Notes under the pieces: generated by a model
The model's input: only the letters and a program-made list of their open reading frames with translations
What the model was told of the DNA's origin: nothing
Databases searched by the model: none
Part shown: piece after piece, positions 1-9,561 of the stretch
Position numbering within the stretch: the first letter of the stretch is position 1
Layout: each line of letters opens with the position of its first letter
Position numbers and translations under genes: made by a program
NCBI RefSeq assembly: GCF_000258495.1
Contig: NZ_AJLG01000028.1
Span: forward strand, 1 to 35,678
Reading direction: 5' to 3'
DNA: 35,678 nt
Source: Pedobacter agri PB92
Lineage (GTDB): Bacteria; Bacteroidota; Bacteroidia; Sphingobacteriales; Sphingobacteriaceae

Positions 1-1
1 T

Positions 2-995
2 TTTTTTATTGCCGGAGGTGCACTTGCGGTTGAAAATGCGATTAAAGTAGCCATGGATTGGAAAGTACAGAAGAACTTCGCCAAGGGATATACCGAAGAA
101 AAAGGATTTAAAGTATTGCATTTTGAAAGAGCCTTCCACGGAAGATCAGGTTATACTTTAAGCTTAACCAACACCTTGCCTGATAAAACGAAATGGTTCG
201 CTAAATTCGATTGGCCAAGAGTTTCGGTTCCTGAGGTAAAATTTCCACTTTCCGGGGATCATTTGCAACACGCCATTCAGACAGAAGAAGCATCAATTGC
301 TCAGATTAAAAAAGCCTTTGCGGAAAACAAAGACGATATCTGTGCCATTATCGTGGAGCCTATTCAGTCTGAAGGTGGCGATAATCACTTGAGGGAAGAG
401 TTTCTAATCCAGTTAAAATCGATTGCTGATGAAAACGAGGCATTTTTGATTTATGATGAAGTACAAACCGGCGTAGGTTTAACAGGCAAATTTTGGTGTC
501 ATCAGCATTTTAGCGAAAAAGCAAGACCAGATATTGTAGCCTTTGGCAAAAAAAATGCAGGTATGCGGTATTTTGGTTGGGAATAAGGTTAATGAAGTAG
601 CAACCAATGTTTTCAAAGTACCAAGCCGCATCAACTCCACCTGGGGCGGAAATCTGGTAGACATGGTTCGTTCTACGCAAATTCTGCAAATTGTTGAAGA
701 AGATAAATTATGTGAAAATGCAGAAAAAATTGGCTCGTATCTCCAAACGCAACTGCTACAGTTCGCAAATAAATTCGACAAAATGACTAATGTGAGAGGA
801 CGTGGCTTATTATGCTCATTCGATTTCCCAAACAAAGAAATGCGTAATGCTTTCATCAGTAAAGGCATGGAAAATAATGTGATGTTTTTAGGTTGTGGGG
901 AGAAAACCATCCGCTTCCGCCCGGCACTTTGTATCGAGCAAAAACATATTGACGAAGGTTTGACGGTGATGGAAAAAATATTGCCTTTATTGTAG
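2..995 (+). pseudogene. lat: L-lysine 6-aminotransferase, 5'-truncated by the window and frameshifted
   Basis: PLP-dependent class III aminotransferase that moves the epsilon-amino group of lysine to 2-oxoglutarate, giving 2-aminoadipate semialdehyde and glutamate. The reading frame is already open at base 2 (FIAGGALAVENAIK), so the N-terminal roughly 100 residues lie outside the window. Family features seen are AFHGRSGYTLSLTNT, the cofactor-site segment IIVEPIQSEGGD, the YDEVQTGVG segment and the FGKK segment carrying the Schiff-base lysine. The frame then breaks: eight A bases at 548-555 where seven are needed. The protein continues in the next frame as MQVCGILVGNK and RINSTWGGNLVDMVR, to the stop at 993-995. 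Removing one A gives about 330 continuous residues. All downstream motifs are intact, so the break is recent or a sequencing error. The next gene starts two bases after the stop. Confidence 0.9.
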
Positions 996-997
996 GC

Positions 998-1399
998 ATG
1001 AGCAGAAAATCCTTAATCTATTTCGTATCAGCTTTCGTTTTGATTCTGATATTTTTTATCGCAAGAGACACCTTTAACCAGCCTGGTATAGAAGATATGA
1101 AAGCTGGTTTTACAGAAGTTGCGAAATATAGAAATGCCAATAATACCGGGCCAGTACAACGTATTTATGTTGTAACCATTAAAGATTCTGTTTGGAAAGA
1201 GATGGAAGATTACGGCAACTTAATGCCTCACACTAAATATGGGAATACTAAAGTTTACTTCTTTATGCAAAATGCAAATGTGCCCAACACACTGCAACCT
1301 GGAGAGGTAAACTTTGATCCCCAATTTAATCAATCATGCATCGCTTTATATGAAAAAAGTGCAATGAGCCAGGTGGCTTTCAATAAGCATCCATTTTAG
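998..1399 (+). CDS. Small membrane-anchored protein of unknown function
   Basis: A 133-residue protein. Residues 5-24 form one hydrophobic segment (SLIYFVSAFVLILIFFIA) just after a basic N-terminus, and the remaining 110 residues are polar. This fits a signal anchor with a periplasmic domain. I recognise no catalytic motif. The ATG lies two bases after the lysine aminotransferase stop, so the two genes are probably co-transcribed and translationally coupled. A role in lysine catabolism would be guesswork. It may be a lineage-restricted Sphingobacteriaceae protein. Confidence 0.7.
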   Translation: MSRKSLIYFVSAFVLILIFFIARDTFNQPGIEDMKAGFTEVAKYRNANNTGPVQRIYVVTIKDSVWKEMEDYGNLMPHTKYGNTKVYFFMQNANVPNTLQPGEVNFDPQFNQSCIALYEKSAMSQVAFNKHPF

Positions 1400-1457
1400 A
1401 ATTTAAGATCATTTTTCTCCTGCAAATGACCAGCTCAGCCCTTATGGTATCGCCAGT

Positions 1458-1513
1458 CCCGCTTTCCCTTTTGCCACATTGAAACCGATTGGCATCCGAG
1501 CCAATCGGGTTTA
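1458..1513. repeat. Intergenic hairpin element, CCCGCTnTCC...ATCGGGTTTA type (copy 1)
   Basis: Lies between the convergent ends of the membrane protein and the acyl-CoA dehydrogenase. It opens with CCCGCTTTCC, holds a perfect 9-bp inverted repeat (1485-1493 with 1500-1508, 6-base loop) and ends with ATCGGGTTTA. The same outer ends with a different inner hairpin recur at 27999-28050. There is no T-run, so it is not a standard terminator, though it may stop transcription from either side. The reading frame across it on the minus strand looks spurious. Confidence 0.5.
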
Positions 1514-1564
1514 GATAGCGATTACAGCGCAGCTTACCACCAATGTCGCAACCCAGTTGCATTG

Positions 1565-2926
1565 CTATACAAATGCCGAGAAGCCGGTGATTGCCCTACC
1601 TACAATTAAGGTATTAATCTCCTTCGTACCTTCGTAAGAATAAATTGCTTCTGCATCAGCCACGAAACGGGCAACATTGTATTCCAGCAAAATACCGTTT
1701 CCACCCATTACCTCTCTGGCTTTGCTTACCACATCTCTGGTACGCAATGAACAGAAAACTTTCGCCAAAGATGCATGTTCATCTTTTAGTAATCCTTGAT
1801 CTTGCAGTTGCGACAACCGGAAGCACAAAGTTTGCATAGCTGTTAGGTTTGATAACATTTCTACCAGATGATTTTGTATCAACTGAAAAGATGCAATTGG
1901 TTTTCCAAATTGTTTACGGGTCCTGGTATAATCCAGCGCATTTTCATAGGCGCCTCGGGCGCAACCCACCGCTTGCCAGGCAACCCCTGCCCTGGTCATC
2001 TGTAAAACCTTGGCGGTATCTTTAAACGAGTTTGCATTCTGCAGGCGATCTGCCTCTTCAACCTCACAATCTGTTAACGTGATAATTCCGTTCTGAACAA
2101 TACGCAGAGCCATTTTATCCTGCATTTTTTCTACCGCAAACCCGGGATTATCTTTTTTAACAATAAAACCTTTTACTTCGCCATCACCTTCATCACGAGC
2201 CCAAATAACTAAGATATCAGCAAATGTGGCATTACCAATCCATTTTTTCTGACCATTTAAAATCCATTTCCCATTAACATTTTTGCATGTGGTAGTTAAA
2301 CCGCCAGCTGCTGCCGACCCTACTTCGGGTTCAGTTAAGCCAAATGCACCAATAACTTGGAACTTTTGCATTAAAGGAAGCCATTGCTGCTTCTGAGCTT
2401 CAGACCCACAAAGATAAATGGAGCCCATGGCTAAACCACTTTGAACACCAAAAAATGTAGAAATCGAAGTATCAATTCTGGCCATTTCCATTGCCAGAAT
2501 TCCCTCCATTAAATTAGATTTTCCCGGGCAACCGTAACCTTTATAAGTTAAGCCACAAATGTTAAGCTCGGCAAGTTTGGGGATAATTTCAAATGGGAAT
2601 TCCGCTCTGTTCCAATAATGATTTACAATCGGCTTTACCTCTTTCTCTAGAAACGCCCTTACTTTTAACTGTAATTCACGGTCCTCATCATTAAGTGCTT
2701 CGTCGCCCAACTGATAAAAATCTCCATCAATTGGAGGCAGTTCTCTTTTTTTTCCAGAACCGCCCATCATTTTCATCATGCCTGATATTTGCTTATCATC
2801 AAGACTTGAAATGGTTTCGACCATTTTCGGCAAATCAACTTTTCTTGATAATGCATCAAGCTTAGCAAAATCTACATGCTTGAAGAGGTTATACGCGTTT
2901 TTGAGTGAAGAAAATATATTCGCCAT
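1565..2926 (-). CDS. Acyl-CoA dehydrogenase family protein, glutaryl-CoA dehydrogenase / ACX4-like
   Basis: FAD flavoprotein that oxidises an acyl-CoA to the 2-enoyl-CoA. I chose ATG 2926 (MANIFSSLKNAYNLF); the upstream in-frame ATG at 2950 would add eight residues of doubtful value. Length 453 residues. In order: an N-terminal extension of about 65 residues, the helical domain, the FAD/substrate segment GAFGLTEPEVGSAAAGG, the ARDEGDGEVKGFIVKK region, TRKQFGKPIASFQLIQ, and the C-terminal segment with YEGT, whose glutamate (about residue 432) is the expected catalytic base. The REVMGGNGILLEY block and the ending GRAITGFSAF resemble glutaryl-CoA dehydrogenases and plant short-chain oxidase ACX4 more than butyryl-CoA dehydrogenases. 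Nearby lysine aminotransferase makes a lysine/glutaryl-CoA substrate thinkable but unproven. Transcribed alone. Confidence 0.88.
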   Translation of the reverse strand: MANIFSSLKNAYNLFKHVDFAKLDALSRKVDLPKMVETISSLDDKQISGMMKMMGGSGKKRELPPIDGDFYQLGDEALNDEDRELQLKVRAFLEKEVKPIVNHYWNRAEFPFEIIPKLAELNICGLTYKGYGCPGKSNLMEGILAMEMARIDTSISTFFGVQSGLAMGSIYLCGSEAQKQQWLPLMQKFQVIGAFGLTEPEVGSAAAGGLTTTCKNVNGKWILNGQKKWIGNATFADILVIWARDEGDGEVKGFIVKKDNPGFAVEKMQDKMALRIVQNGIITLTDCEVEEADRLQNANSFKDTAKVLQMTRAGVAWQAVGCARGAYENALDYTRTRKQFGKPIASFQLIQNHLVEMLSNLTAMQTLCFRLSQLQDQGLLKDEHASLAKVFCSLRTRDVVSKAREVMGGNGILLEYNVARFVADAEAIYSYEGTKEINTLIVGRAITGFSAFV

Positions 2927-3030
2927 TATTATTCGTTTCGAGAATAACAAATGAGCGGCGCTTTTGTTGGATTTGCGCTTTCTCTTCAGTCAGGATAAGG
3001 AAGAATCTATTAGCTCCTGGAAAAATTTTA

Positions 3031-3090
3031 TTCAACCACGGTGCACACAAATAAAGATGCATGAAAGAATACTGAGTCTTAGTATTGATC
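3031..3090. repeat. Degenerate intergenic repeat upstream of the acyl-CoA dehydrogenase
   Basis: AACCACGGTGCACACAAA followed by TAAAGATGCA and an imperfect palindrome (AATACT at 3068-3073 with AGTATT at 3081-3086). From memory this resembles a phrase scattered between genes in many Bacteroidota; only one copy is in this window, so the assignment is weak. It lies in the 245-base gap between bshB1 and the acyl-CoA dehydrogenase start. No clear promoter box is visible there. Confidence 0.3.
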
Positions 3091-3171
3091 TGCCTCGGTT
3101 TTCTCTATCAAAGCTTGATGCACTGTGCGATAAAATTGCGCTATGCTTTTTTTTTGCGGTTCAGTATAGAA

Positions 3172-3888
3172 TTACTTTAAATCAAATAGATTATCTACGC
3201 CAAGCAACTTTCTGGAAGTAAAACCTTCACCAAAAGTGGCACCAATACTTTTACCAAATTCACGGGAACGGCCGGTAATGGTTTCAAAAAACTCAGGAGA
3301 GGAAATATAAGTCTGTAACCCATCAACATCCGGATTGTAAAATTGAGTTTTAAATGCCTTGATCGATTCAATTTTTTTATCCATATGATCGGAAATATCA
3401 ACGATAATATCAGGCTTGATGTACCTATCCTGAATATACTGCAACAGTAATCTTGGCCGATGTGCAGCTTGGTTTTCGCCATCAAGTTTTGTTTCAATTT
3501 TAGGCAAACCTGATAGAAAAACGGAGTCGTAAACCAAGTCGCCTGCCCTGCCATGATCTGGGTGACGATCTTCAAGGGCGTTACTTAAAATAATTTCTGG
3601 TTGATATTTTCTGATCGCTTTGATTACTTCCAGGCGATGATATTCATCGTTTTGAAAAAAACCGTCCCGCATTCTTAAATTTTCACGGGCGTGTAAACCT
3701 AGAATTTTAGCAGAATCTGCAGCTTCTTCATCTCTGGTTTCAGCAGTACCACGGGTGCCCAACTCCCCCCTGGTTAAGTCGACAATGCCAACCTTTTTTC
3801 CTAGTGCAATATGTTTTAAAATAGTTCCGGAGCAACAAAGTTCTGCATCATCGGGGTGAACGGCTATAACTAAAATATCTAACTTCAT
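3172..3888 (-). CDS. bshB1: Bacillithiol biosynthesis deacetylase BshB1
   Basis: Zinc-dependent PIG-L/LmbE-family deacetylase that removes acetate from N-acetylglucosaminyl-malate, the second step of bacillithiol synthesis; cytoplasmic. Start taken at ATG 3888 (MKLDILVIAVHPDD) because the longer frame would overlap gpx and add seven atypical residues. Length 238 residues. Zinc ligands are visible as HPDD (H11, D14) and HPDH (H112). The block LTRGELGTRGTAETRDEEA is characteristic of BshB1. One base separates it from the gpx stop, so it is the last gene of a DUF4294-gpx-bshB1 operon. Family identification is strong; BshB1 and mycothiol-type deacetylases share these motifs, but the Bacteroidota context favours BshB1. 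Confidence 0.9.
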   Translation of the reverse strand: MKLDILVIAVHPDDAELCCSGTILKHIALGKKVGIVDLTRGELGTRGTAETRDEEAADSAKILGLHARENLRMRDGFFQNDEYHRLEVIKAIRKYQPEIILSNALEDRHPDHGRAGDLVYDSVFLSGLPKIETKLDGENQAAHRPRLLLQYIQDRYIKPDIIVDISDHMDKKIESIKAFKTQFYNPDVDGLQTYISSPEFFETITGRSREFGKSIGATFGEGFTSRKLLGVDNLFDLK

Positions 3889-3889
3889 A

Positions 3890-4405
3890 TTATTTATTGG
3901 CATTTTCATTCAACAGCTGATGAATTTTTTTCTTAATTTTTGAGCTTAAAGGTTTGGTGAAAGGAAAATAAAAATCAACCAGCTCTCCTTTTCTGTTTAT
4001 AATATATTTATGGAAATTCCATCTCGGTTTTGAGTTCAGCTTCGAATTTTGTTTTTTATCACTTAGAAATTGATAAAGTGGATGGATAAATTCTCCGCGA
4101 ACCATAATTTTATCAAACACCGGAAACTTTACGCCGTGATTAATTTCGCAAAAGGTGGCGATATCCAATCCGTTTAGCGGTTCCTGCTTACCAAAATCAT
4201 TTGTCGGAAAACCTAAAATTTCGAAATCAGGATGATTAATCTCCTCTCTTAATTGTTGAAGTTCTTTCAATTGTGGCGTAAATCCACATTCAGATGCCGT
4301 GTTAACCACAAGTAAAACTTTATTTCGGAAGGCCGACAATGGCTGATCATCGCCATTAATCTTTTTAACCTTGAAGGAGTAAATATTCGGAATGCGCTCC
4401 TGCAT
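3890..4405 (-). CDS. Glutathione peroxidase family protein (thiol peroxidase)
   Basis: Reduces hydroperoxides with a thiol donor. 171 residues, no signal peptide, so cytoplasmic. The peroxidatic cysteine is C40 in VVNTASECGFTPQ, the catalytic Gln is Q74 in FGKQEP, and the Trp/Asn pair is W129-N130 in WNFHKYI. C86 in CEINHGVKFP matches the resolving cysteine of thioredoxin-dependent members. The usual FPCNQF reads FPTNDF here, so that extra cysteine is absent. The enzyme is Cys- not Sec-dependent, and thioredoxin is the likely reductant. The bshB1 gene directly downstream makes bacillithiol an alternative thiol partner, by inference only. Six bases separate it from the preceding DUF4294 gene. 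Confidence 0.88.
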   Translation of the reverse strand: MQERIPNIYSFKVKKINGDDQPLSAFRNKVLLVVNTASECGFTPQLKELQQLREEINHPDFEILGFPTNDFGKQEPLNGLDIATFCEINHGVKFPVFDKIMVRGEFIHPLYQFLSDKKQNSKLNSKPRWNFHKYIINRKGELVDFYFPFTKPLSSKIKKKIHQLLNENANK

Positions 4406-4410
4406 TATTT

Positions 4411-5025
4411 TTATTGGTAAAATCCAGAAGTACGAATGATGGATTCAATATCCCGATCCTCATTTGGATTATAGGTGCTTTTTAAATTATGCCCAACTAC
4501 CCGGGCTACAATTTGATAGGAGAAGGCAGCGAAACCGCCTTTTGTTTGTTTTACAATATCGTATGTTGTTCTTCCAACTTCTCTATCAATAAGTTTGGTT
4601 AAAATTTGTCCCTGAGTAATGGTCAATTCCTTAATCTCGCGGTTAAACATGTCTTTAATTTCCTTATCACACTGTTTAACCAACTTTTTCTGCTCCCTTT
4701 TTTCAGGGGTGCGGGCTATATCTTGCTCCAGTTGCTCATACCTGCGTTTGGCAAATATAGCATAGGGCATTACTTTCAACACATTGTAACGCAATCGGTT
4801 ATAAGCAGCCTTTTCTGCCGGAGATTTCCAGATTCTGTTTGCAAAAATGCTAACATCCTGCAACTGCATCCAGGGAATCATCACCCCGTTATCATTTGTA
4901 GAGGCCACCTGAATGGTATCCTGTTTACCAAGTTTAGGAAAAACTGGCTGCACCGGGTCTTGCGCTTTTAGTTTTTCACCAAAAATCATGACAATAAACA
5001 GAATGAATAGCCCTTTAAATTTCAT
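4411..5025 (-). CDS. DUF4294 family secreted protein
   Basis: 204 residues, first gene of the operon with gpx and bshB1. The N-terminus MKFKGLFILFIVMIFGEKLKAQ is a Sec signal peptide with probable cleavage before QDPVQ, so the protein is periplasmic. The body is helical and charged (KRRYEQLEQDIARTPEKREQ) and ends with GGFAAFSYQIVARVVGHNLK and a DRDIE segment, recognisable from the Bacteroidota DUF4294 family. Its biochemical role is unknown to me. A -7 box is present 15 bases before the ATG, giving a short leader. Confidence 0.8.
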   Translation of the reverse strand: MKFKGLFILFIVMIFGEKLKAQDPVQPVFPKLGKQDTIQVASTNDNGVMIPWMQLQDVSIFANRIWKSPAEKAAYNRLRYNVLKVMPYAIFAKRRYEQLEQDIARTPEKREQKKLVKQCDKEIKDMFNREIKELTITQGQILTKLIDREVGRTTYDIVKQTKGGFAAFSYQIVARVVGHNLKSTYNPNEDRDIESIIRTSGFYQ

Positions 5026-5040
5026 AAATTTATACTTTCA

Positions 5041-5048
5041 CAAAGTTA
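5041..5048 (-). promoter_or_regulatory. Promoter -7 box TAACTTTG for the DUF4294-gpx-bshB1 operon
   Basis: Exact TAnnTTTG match on the minus strand, ending 15 bases before ATG 5025. A TTG lies about 25 bases upstream at 5076-5074, somewhat farther than the usual -33 spacing. The divergent rel gene starts at 5136, so this 110-base gap holds both promoters; no exact box is seen for rel. Confidence 0.55.
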
Positions 5049-5135
5049 GGTGTTATTTCATATATTAGTCGTTCAACAGAACTAATATAAGTTTTATTCA
5101 TATATAAGACGAAAATTTTTACGCAAAAAAAACAA

Positions 5136-7343
5136 ATGAAAACAGAGTTAGTGATTGATTTAGAGGCGGAAAAGCAGGAAATTCTAAAAAGATATAGGGC
5201 ATTATTACGGGCAAGTAAATCTACATTACAGCGGGGCGATAAGAAAGAGATCAGAAAAGCTTTCGATATGGCCTTGGAAAGCCATAAAGATATGCGCCGA
5301 AAATCGGGCGAACCATATATTTATCATCCAATTGCGGTTGCTCAAATTGCAGCAGAAGAAATTGGTTTAGGTACTACTTCGATTGTTTGCGCTTTGTTAC
5401 ATGATGTGGTGGAAGATACCGACATTACACTGGAGGATATTGAACGTGAATTTGGAAAGAAAACGGCAAAGATTATTGATGGTTTAACCAAAATTTCTGG
5501 CGTATTTGATACCAATAGCTCATTACAGGCAGAAAACTTCAGGAAAATGCTGCTTACGCTTGCAGATGATGTTCGCGTAATTTTGATCAAGCTTGCCGAT
5601 CGTTTGCACAATATGCGTACAATGGATTTTATGCCCCGCCATAAGCAGCTTAAAATCGCATCAGAAACAATTTATTTATACGCACCACTTGCTCATCGTT
5701 TAGGTTTATACGCCATTAAATCAGAGTTGGAAGATCTTTCAATGAAATATCTTGATCCCGATACTTACAAATTTATTGCAAAAAAGCTTAACGAGAAAAA
5801 GGCAGAAAGGGCGTTGTTCATTAAGAAATTTGTTGAACCTATTGATGAAATTGTTCATGAACAGGGTTTGGTGGCCGACGTTTACGGCCGTCCAAAATCT
5901 ATCCATTCCATCTGGAATAAAATGAAAAAGAAAAATATTCCTTTTGAGGAGGTTTATGATCTTTTTGCCATTCGTATCATTTTAGACAGCGCCTACGAAA
6001 ACGAAAAAGCTGATTGCTGGAAAGCCTATTCGATTGTTACCGATTTATACCGGCCGAATCCCGATCGCTTGCGAGACTGGGTTTCTTCGCCAAAAGGAAA
6101 TGGCTACGAAAGTTTGCATACTACAGTGATGGGTCCCCGCGGACAGTGGGTTGAAGTGCAAATCCGTACACAACGCATGAATGAAATTGCGGAAAAAGGT
6201 TTTGCTGCACACTGGAAATACAAAGAATCAAGCAATGATAATGGTTTGGATCAATGGATTCAGAAGGTTAGAGAAATGCTGAGCAATCCTGAAGCAAATG
6301 CCCTGGATTTCCTCGACGATTTCAAAATGAACCTTTTCTCTGATGAAATTTTCATTTTTACTCCAAAGGGCGCTCTGATTCAATTGCCATTAGGTGCTAC
6401 CGCCCTAGATTTTGCTTTCGAAATTCATACCGGTGTCGGTGCAACCTGTATTGGCGCAAAGGTGAACCACAAACTGGTTCCAATTTCATACAAACTTCAA
6501 AATGGCGATCAGGTAGAAATTATCACTTCCAGCAAGCAAACGCCTAAGGAAGACTGGCTAAATATTGTAGTTACGGCGAAAGCTAAATCCAAAATTAAGT
6601 CATCACTAAAAGAAGAAAAGCGGAAAATAGCTGACAACGGGAAAGAGATTTTGGAGCGGAAAATGAAATCGCTAAAAATCACCTACAACACTGATAACAT
6701 TCAGAAAATCAGTTATTTCTTCAAACTTCCTTCTACGCAAGAGCTGTTCGTGAACGTTGCTTTAGGCAAAATCGAGCTTAAAGACATTAAAGAATATCTG
6801 AATACCGAAAAAGAAGTAGAAAGCCGCGGCCCGGAACGCCCGGAAAACCTTTCAGTAGATGGGATCAAAAATAAAATTAAAGGTGGTGATTCGGATATTT
6901 TGCTTATTGGAGAAGACATGCAACGCATTGATTACACGCTCGCAGCATGTTGTAATCCAATTCCCGGAGATGATGTTTTTGGGTTCATTACCGTAAGTGA
7001 GGGTATTAAAATCCACAGAACCAACTGTCCTAATGCTGCGCAACTGATGGCTAATTATGGTTATCGCGTGGTCAAAGCAAAATGGAACAAACAACAGGAA
7101 TTAACATTTTTAACCGGACTTCGCATTGTTGGAATTGATGATGTAGGATTGATCAATAACATCACCAGGGTTATTTCTACAGATTTTAAAGTAAACATGC
7201 GATCAATTACGGTGGATACCAATGAAGGGATTTTTGATGGCTCAATTATGATTTTTGTAAATGATACGGAGCACCTGGAAAACTTAATCAGAAACTTACT
7301 AAAAGTTAGAGGCGTTACCGGTGTAACAAGATTTGATGCTTAA
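5136..7343 (+). CDS. Bifunctional (p)ppGpp synthetase/hydrolase, RelA/SpoT family
   Basis: Makes and degrades the alarmone (p)ppGpp. 735 residues, full length for a long Rel/SpoT. The hydrolase HD domain is intact: H64, H89-D90, E93-D94 in LLHDVVEDTD, and D155 in LADRLHN. The synthetase domain follows with GRPKSIHSIW (251-260), YDLFAIR, the stacking tyrosine in GNGYESLHTT (Y324) and the catalytic E340 in EVQIRT. A TGS domain lies around residues 400-465 and an ACT domain at about 660-735. With both active sites intact the protein should do both reactions. Promoter not obvious; a 195-base gap separates it from the fur-family gene. Confidence 0.95.
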   Translation: MKTELVIDLEAEKQEILKRYRALLRASKSTLQRGDKKEIRKAFDMALESHKDMRRKSGEPYIYHPIAVAQIAAEEIGLGTTSIVCALLHDVVEDTDITLEDIEREFGKKTAKIIDGLTKISGVFDTNSSLQAENFRKMLLTLADDVRVILIKLADRLHNMRTMDFMPRHKQLKIASETIYLYAPLAHRLGLYAIKSELEDLSMKYLDPDTYKFIAKKLNEKKAERALFIKKFVEPIDEIVHEQGLVADVYGRPKSIHSIWNKMKKKNIPFEEVYDLFAIRIILDSAYENEKADCWKAYSIVTDLYRPNPDRLRDWVSSPKGNGYESLHTTVMGPRGQWVEVQIRTQRMNEIAEKGFAAHWKYKESSNDNGLDQWIQKVREMLSNPEANALDFLDDFKMNLFSDEIFIFTPKGALIQLPLGATALDFAFEIHTGVGATCIGAKVNHKLVPISYKLQNGDQVEIITSSKQTPKEDWLNIVVTAKAKSKIKSSLKEEKRKIADNGKEILERKMKSLKITYNTDNIQKISYFFKLPSTQELFVNVALGKIELKDIKEYLNTEKEVESRGPERPENLSVDGIKNKIKGGDSDILLIGEDMQRIDYTLAACCNPIPGDDVFGFITVSEGIKIHRTNCPNAAQLMANYGYRVVKAKWNKQQELTFLTGLRIVGIDDVGLINNITRVISTDFKVNMRSITVDTNEGIFDGSIMIFVNDTEHLENLIRNLLKVRGVTGVTRFDA

Positions 7344-7353
7344 ATGGGTTATT

Positions 7354-7460
7354 GGTTGTAGGTTTAGAAGCCAGTTGGAAAAAGGTTTAACACACGAATT
7401 TATTTTTGATATCTAATCAGTATCACACAACCTGCCACTTGTAACTGATAACCTGCAACC
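7354..7460. repeat. Imperfect inverted repeat between rel and the Fur-family gene
   Basis: GGTTGTAGGTT at 7354-7364 is complementary, apart from one G-U pair, to AACCTGCAACC at 7450-7460; AACCTGC also occurs near 7425. Such GGTTGnAGGTT arms are common intergenic fragments in Bacteroidota. There is no T-run, so I do not call it a terminator. Confidence 0.35.
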
Positions 7461-7513
7461 GAGTTATTACAACATTTCAACAATCCAACAATTAAACAAT
7501 CAAACTAATTACC

Positions 7514-7521
7514 TACCTTTG
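7514..7521 (+). promoter_or_regulatory. Promoter -7 box TACCTTTG for the Fur-family gene
   Basis: Exact TAnnTTTG match 17 bases before ATG 7539. It implies a leader of about 10 nucleotides and suggests that the regulator, and perhaps purA, is transcribed independently of rel. Confidence 0.6.
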
Positions 7522-7538
7522 AACGGAGTTTAAAAACT

Positions 7539-8030
7539 ATGTCAGAACAAAATACAAATGAGCTCGTTCGCAAGATTTTTGAGGCTTATTTAGAAAACAA
7601 AAATCTACGCAAAACACCAGAGCGTTTCGCCATCCTGGAAGAAATTTATTCCCGAAACGATCACTTTGATGTTGAAACCCTTTATATCCACATGAAAAAC
7701 CAAAAGTATCGTGTAAGCCGGGCTACGGTTTATAATACTTTAGAATTATTGGTTTCATGTGATCTGGTTACCAAACATCAGTTTGGTAAAAACATGGCGC
7801 AGTTCGAAAAATCTTACGGTTACCGTCAGCACGATCATGTGATTTGCATTGAGTGCGGTAAGGTGGTAGAATTCTGCGATCCTCGAATCCATCAAATTCA
7901 AACCATGGTTGGCGATCTTTTAAAGTTTGATGTAAAACACCATTCTTTAAACCTTTATGGCTTCTGCTCAGATTGCAGTATGGCTAGAAAAGTAAATGAA
8001 ACTGAGGCTGCAAAGCTCGAAGCAAATTAA
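7539..8030 (+). CDS. Fur family transcriptional regulator
   Basis: Metal-responsive DNA-binding repressor, 163 residues. A winged-helix N-terminal domain (about 20-80) carries the recognition region RVSRATVYNTLELL. The C-terminal dimerisation/metal domain has HDH (98-100) and two CxxC pairs, C103/C106 in CIECGK and C143/C146 in CSDC, which should hold a structural zinc. Whether it senses iron, zinc or peroxide cannot be read from this, so no symbol is given. It is followed after 38 bases by purA in the same direction; rel lies upstream. Confidence 0.9.
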   Translation: MSEQNTNELVRKIFEAYLENKNLRKTPERFAILEEIYSRNDHFDVETLYIHMKNQKYRVSRATVYNTLELLVSCDLVTKHQFGKNMAQFEKSYGYRQHDHVICIECGKVVEFCDPRIHQIQTMVGDLLKFDVKHHSLNLYGFCSDCSMARKVNETEAAKLEAN

Positions 8031-8047
8031 ATCAATCCACAAAATAA

Positions 8048-9349
<1,302 letters not shown>

Positions 9350-9363
9350 TATAGGGTTCACAG

Positions 9364-9382
9364 AGCTGAAATATTTTCAGCT
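9364..9382 (+). other. Stem-loop after purA
   Basis: Perfect 8-bp stem AGCTGAAA/TTTCAGCT with a 3-base loop, 14 bases after the purA stop. It lacks a T-run and precedes the stronger terminator at 9410-9437; it may protect the transcript end. Confidence 0.5.
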
Positions 9383-9409
9383 TTATAGTCACGATAAATT
9401 AAAAATATG

Positions 9410-9437
9410 AAAGCAATCCGTTTGGATTGCTTTTTTT
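9410..9437 (+). terminator. Intrinsic terminator of the purA transcript
   Basis: Ten-bp stem (9410-9419 with 9424-9433, AAGCAATCC/GGATTGCTT core), 4-base loop GTTT, followed by an uninterrupted T-run. Confidence 0.85.
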
Positions 9438-9561
9438 ATTGGAAAGCATATCAACTACAACTATTAACGTTAGTCCCCGCCAATGTTTCAAGTCCCGATT
9501 TTACGGTTTCGCAAATTGAAAGAATCTACACCGGGAGCTTTCCACTTATGTCGGGTTTAGT

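Noticed and set aside
1380..1562. Minus-strand open frame of 60 codons
   Set aside because: It runs through the intergenic hairpin element, has no homologous look and overlaps the end of the membrane protein gene.
998..2926. Lysine degradation cluster (aminotransferase plus glutaryl-CoA-like dehydrogenase)
   Set aside because: The genes are convergent, not an operon, and no 2-aminoadipate semialdehyde dehydrogenase is present in the window.
2964..3221. Plus-strand open frame of 85 codons
   Set aside because: It starts with TTG, crosses a repeat-like stretch and overlaps bshB1; composition is intergenic.
3195..3575. Second minus-strand frame within bshB1
   Set aside because: Lies wholly inside bshB1 in another frame and shows no family features.
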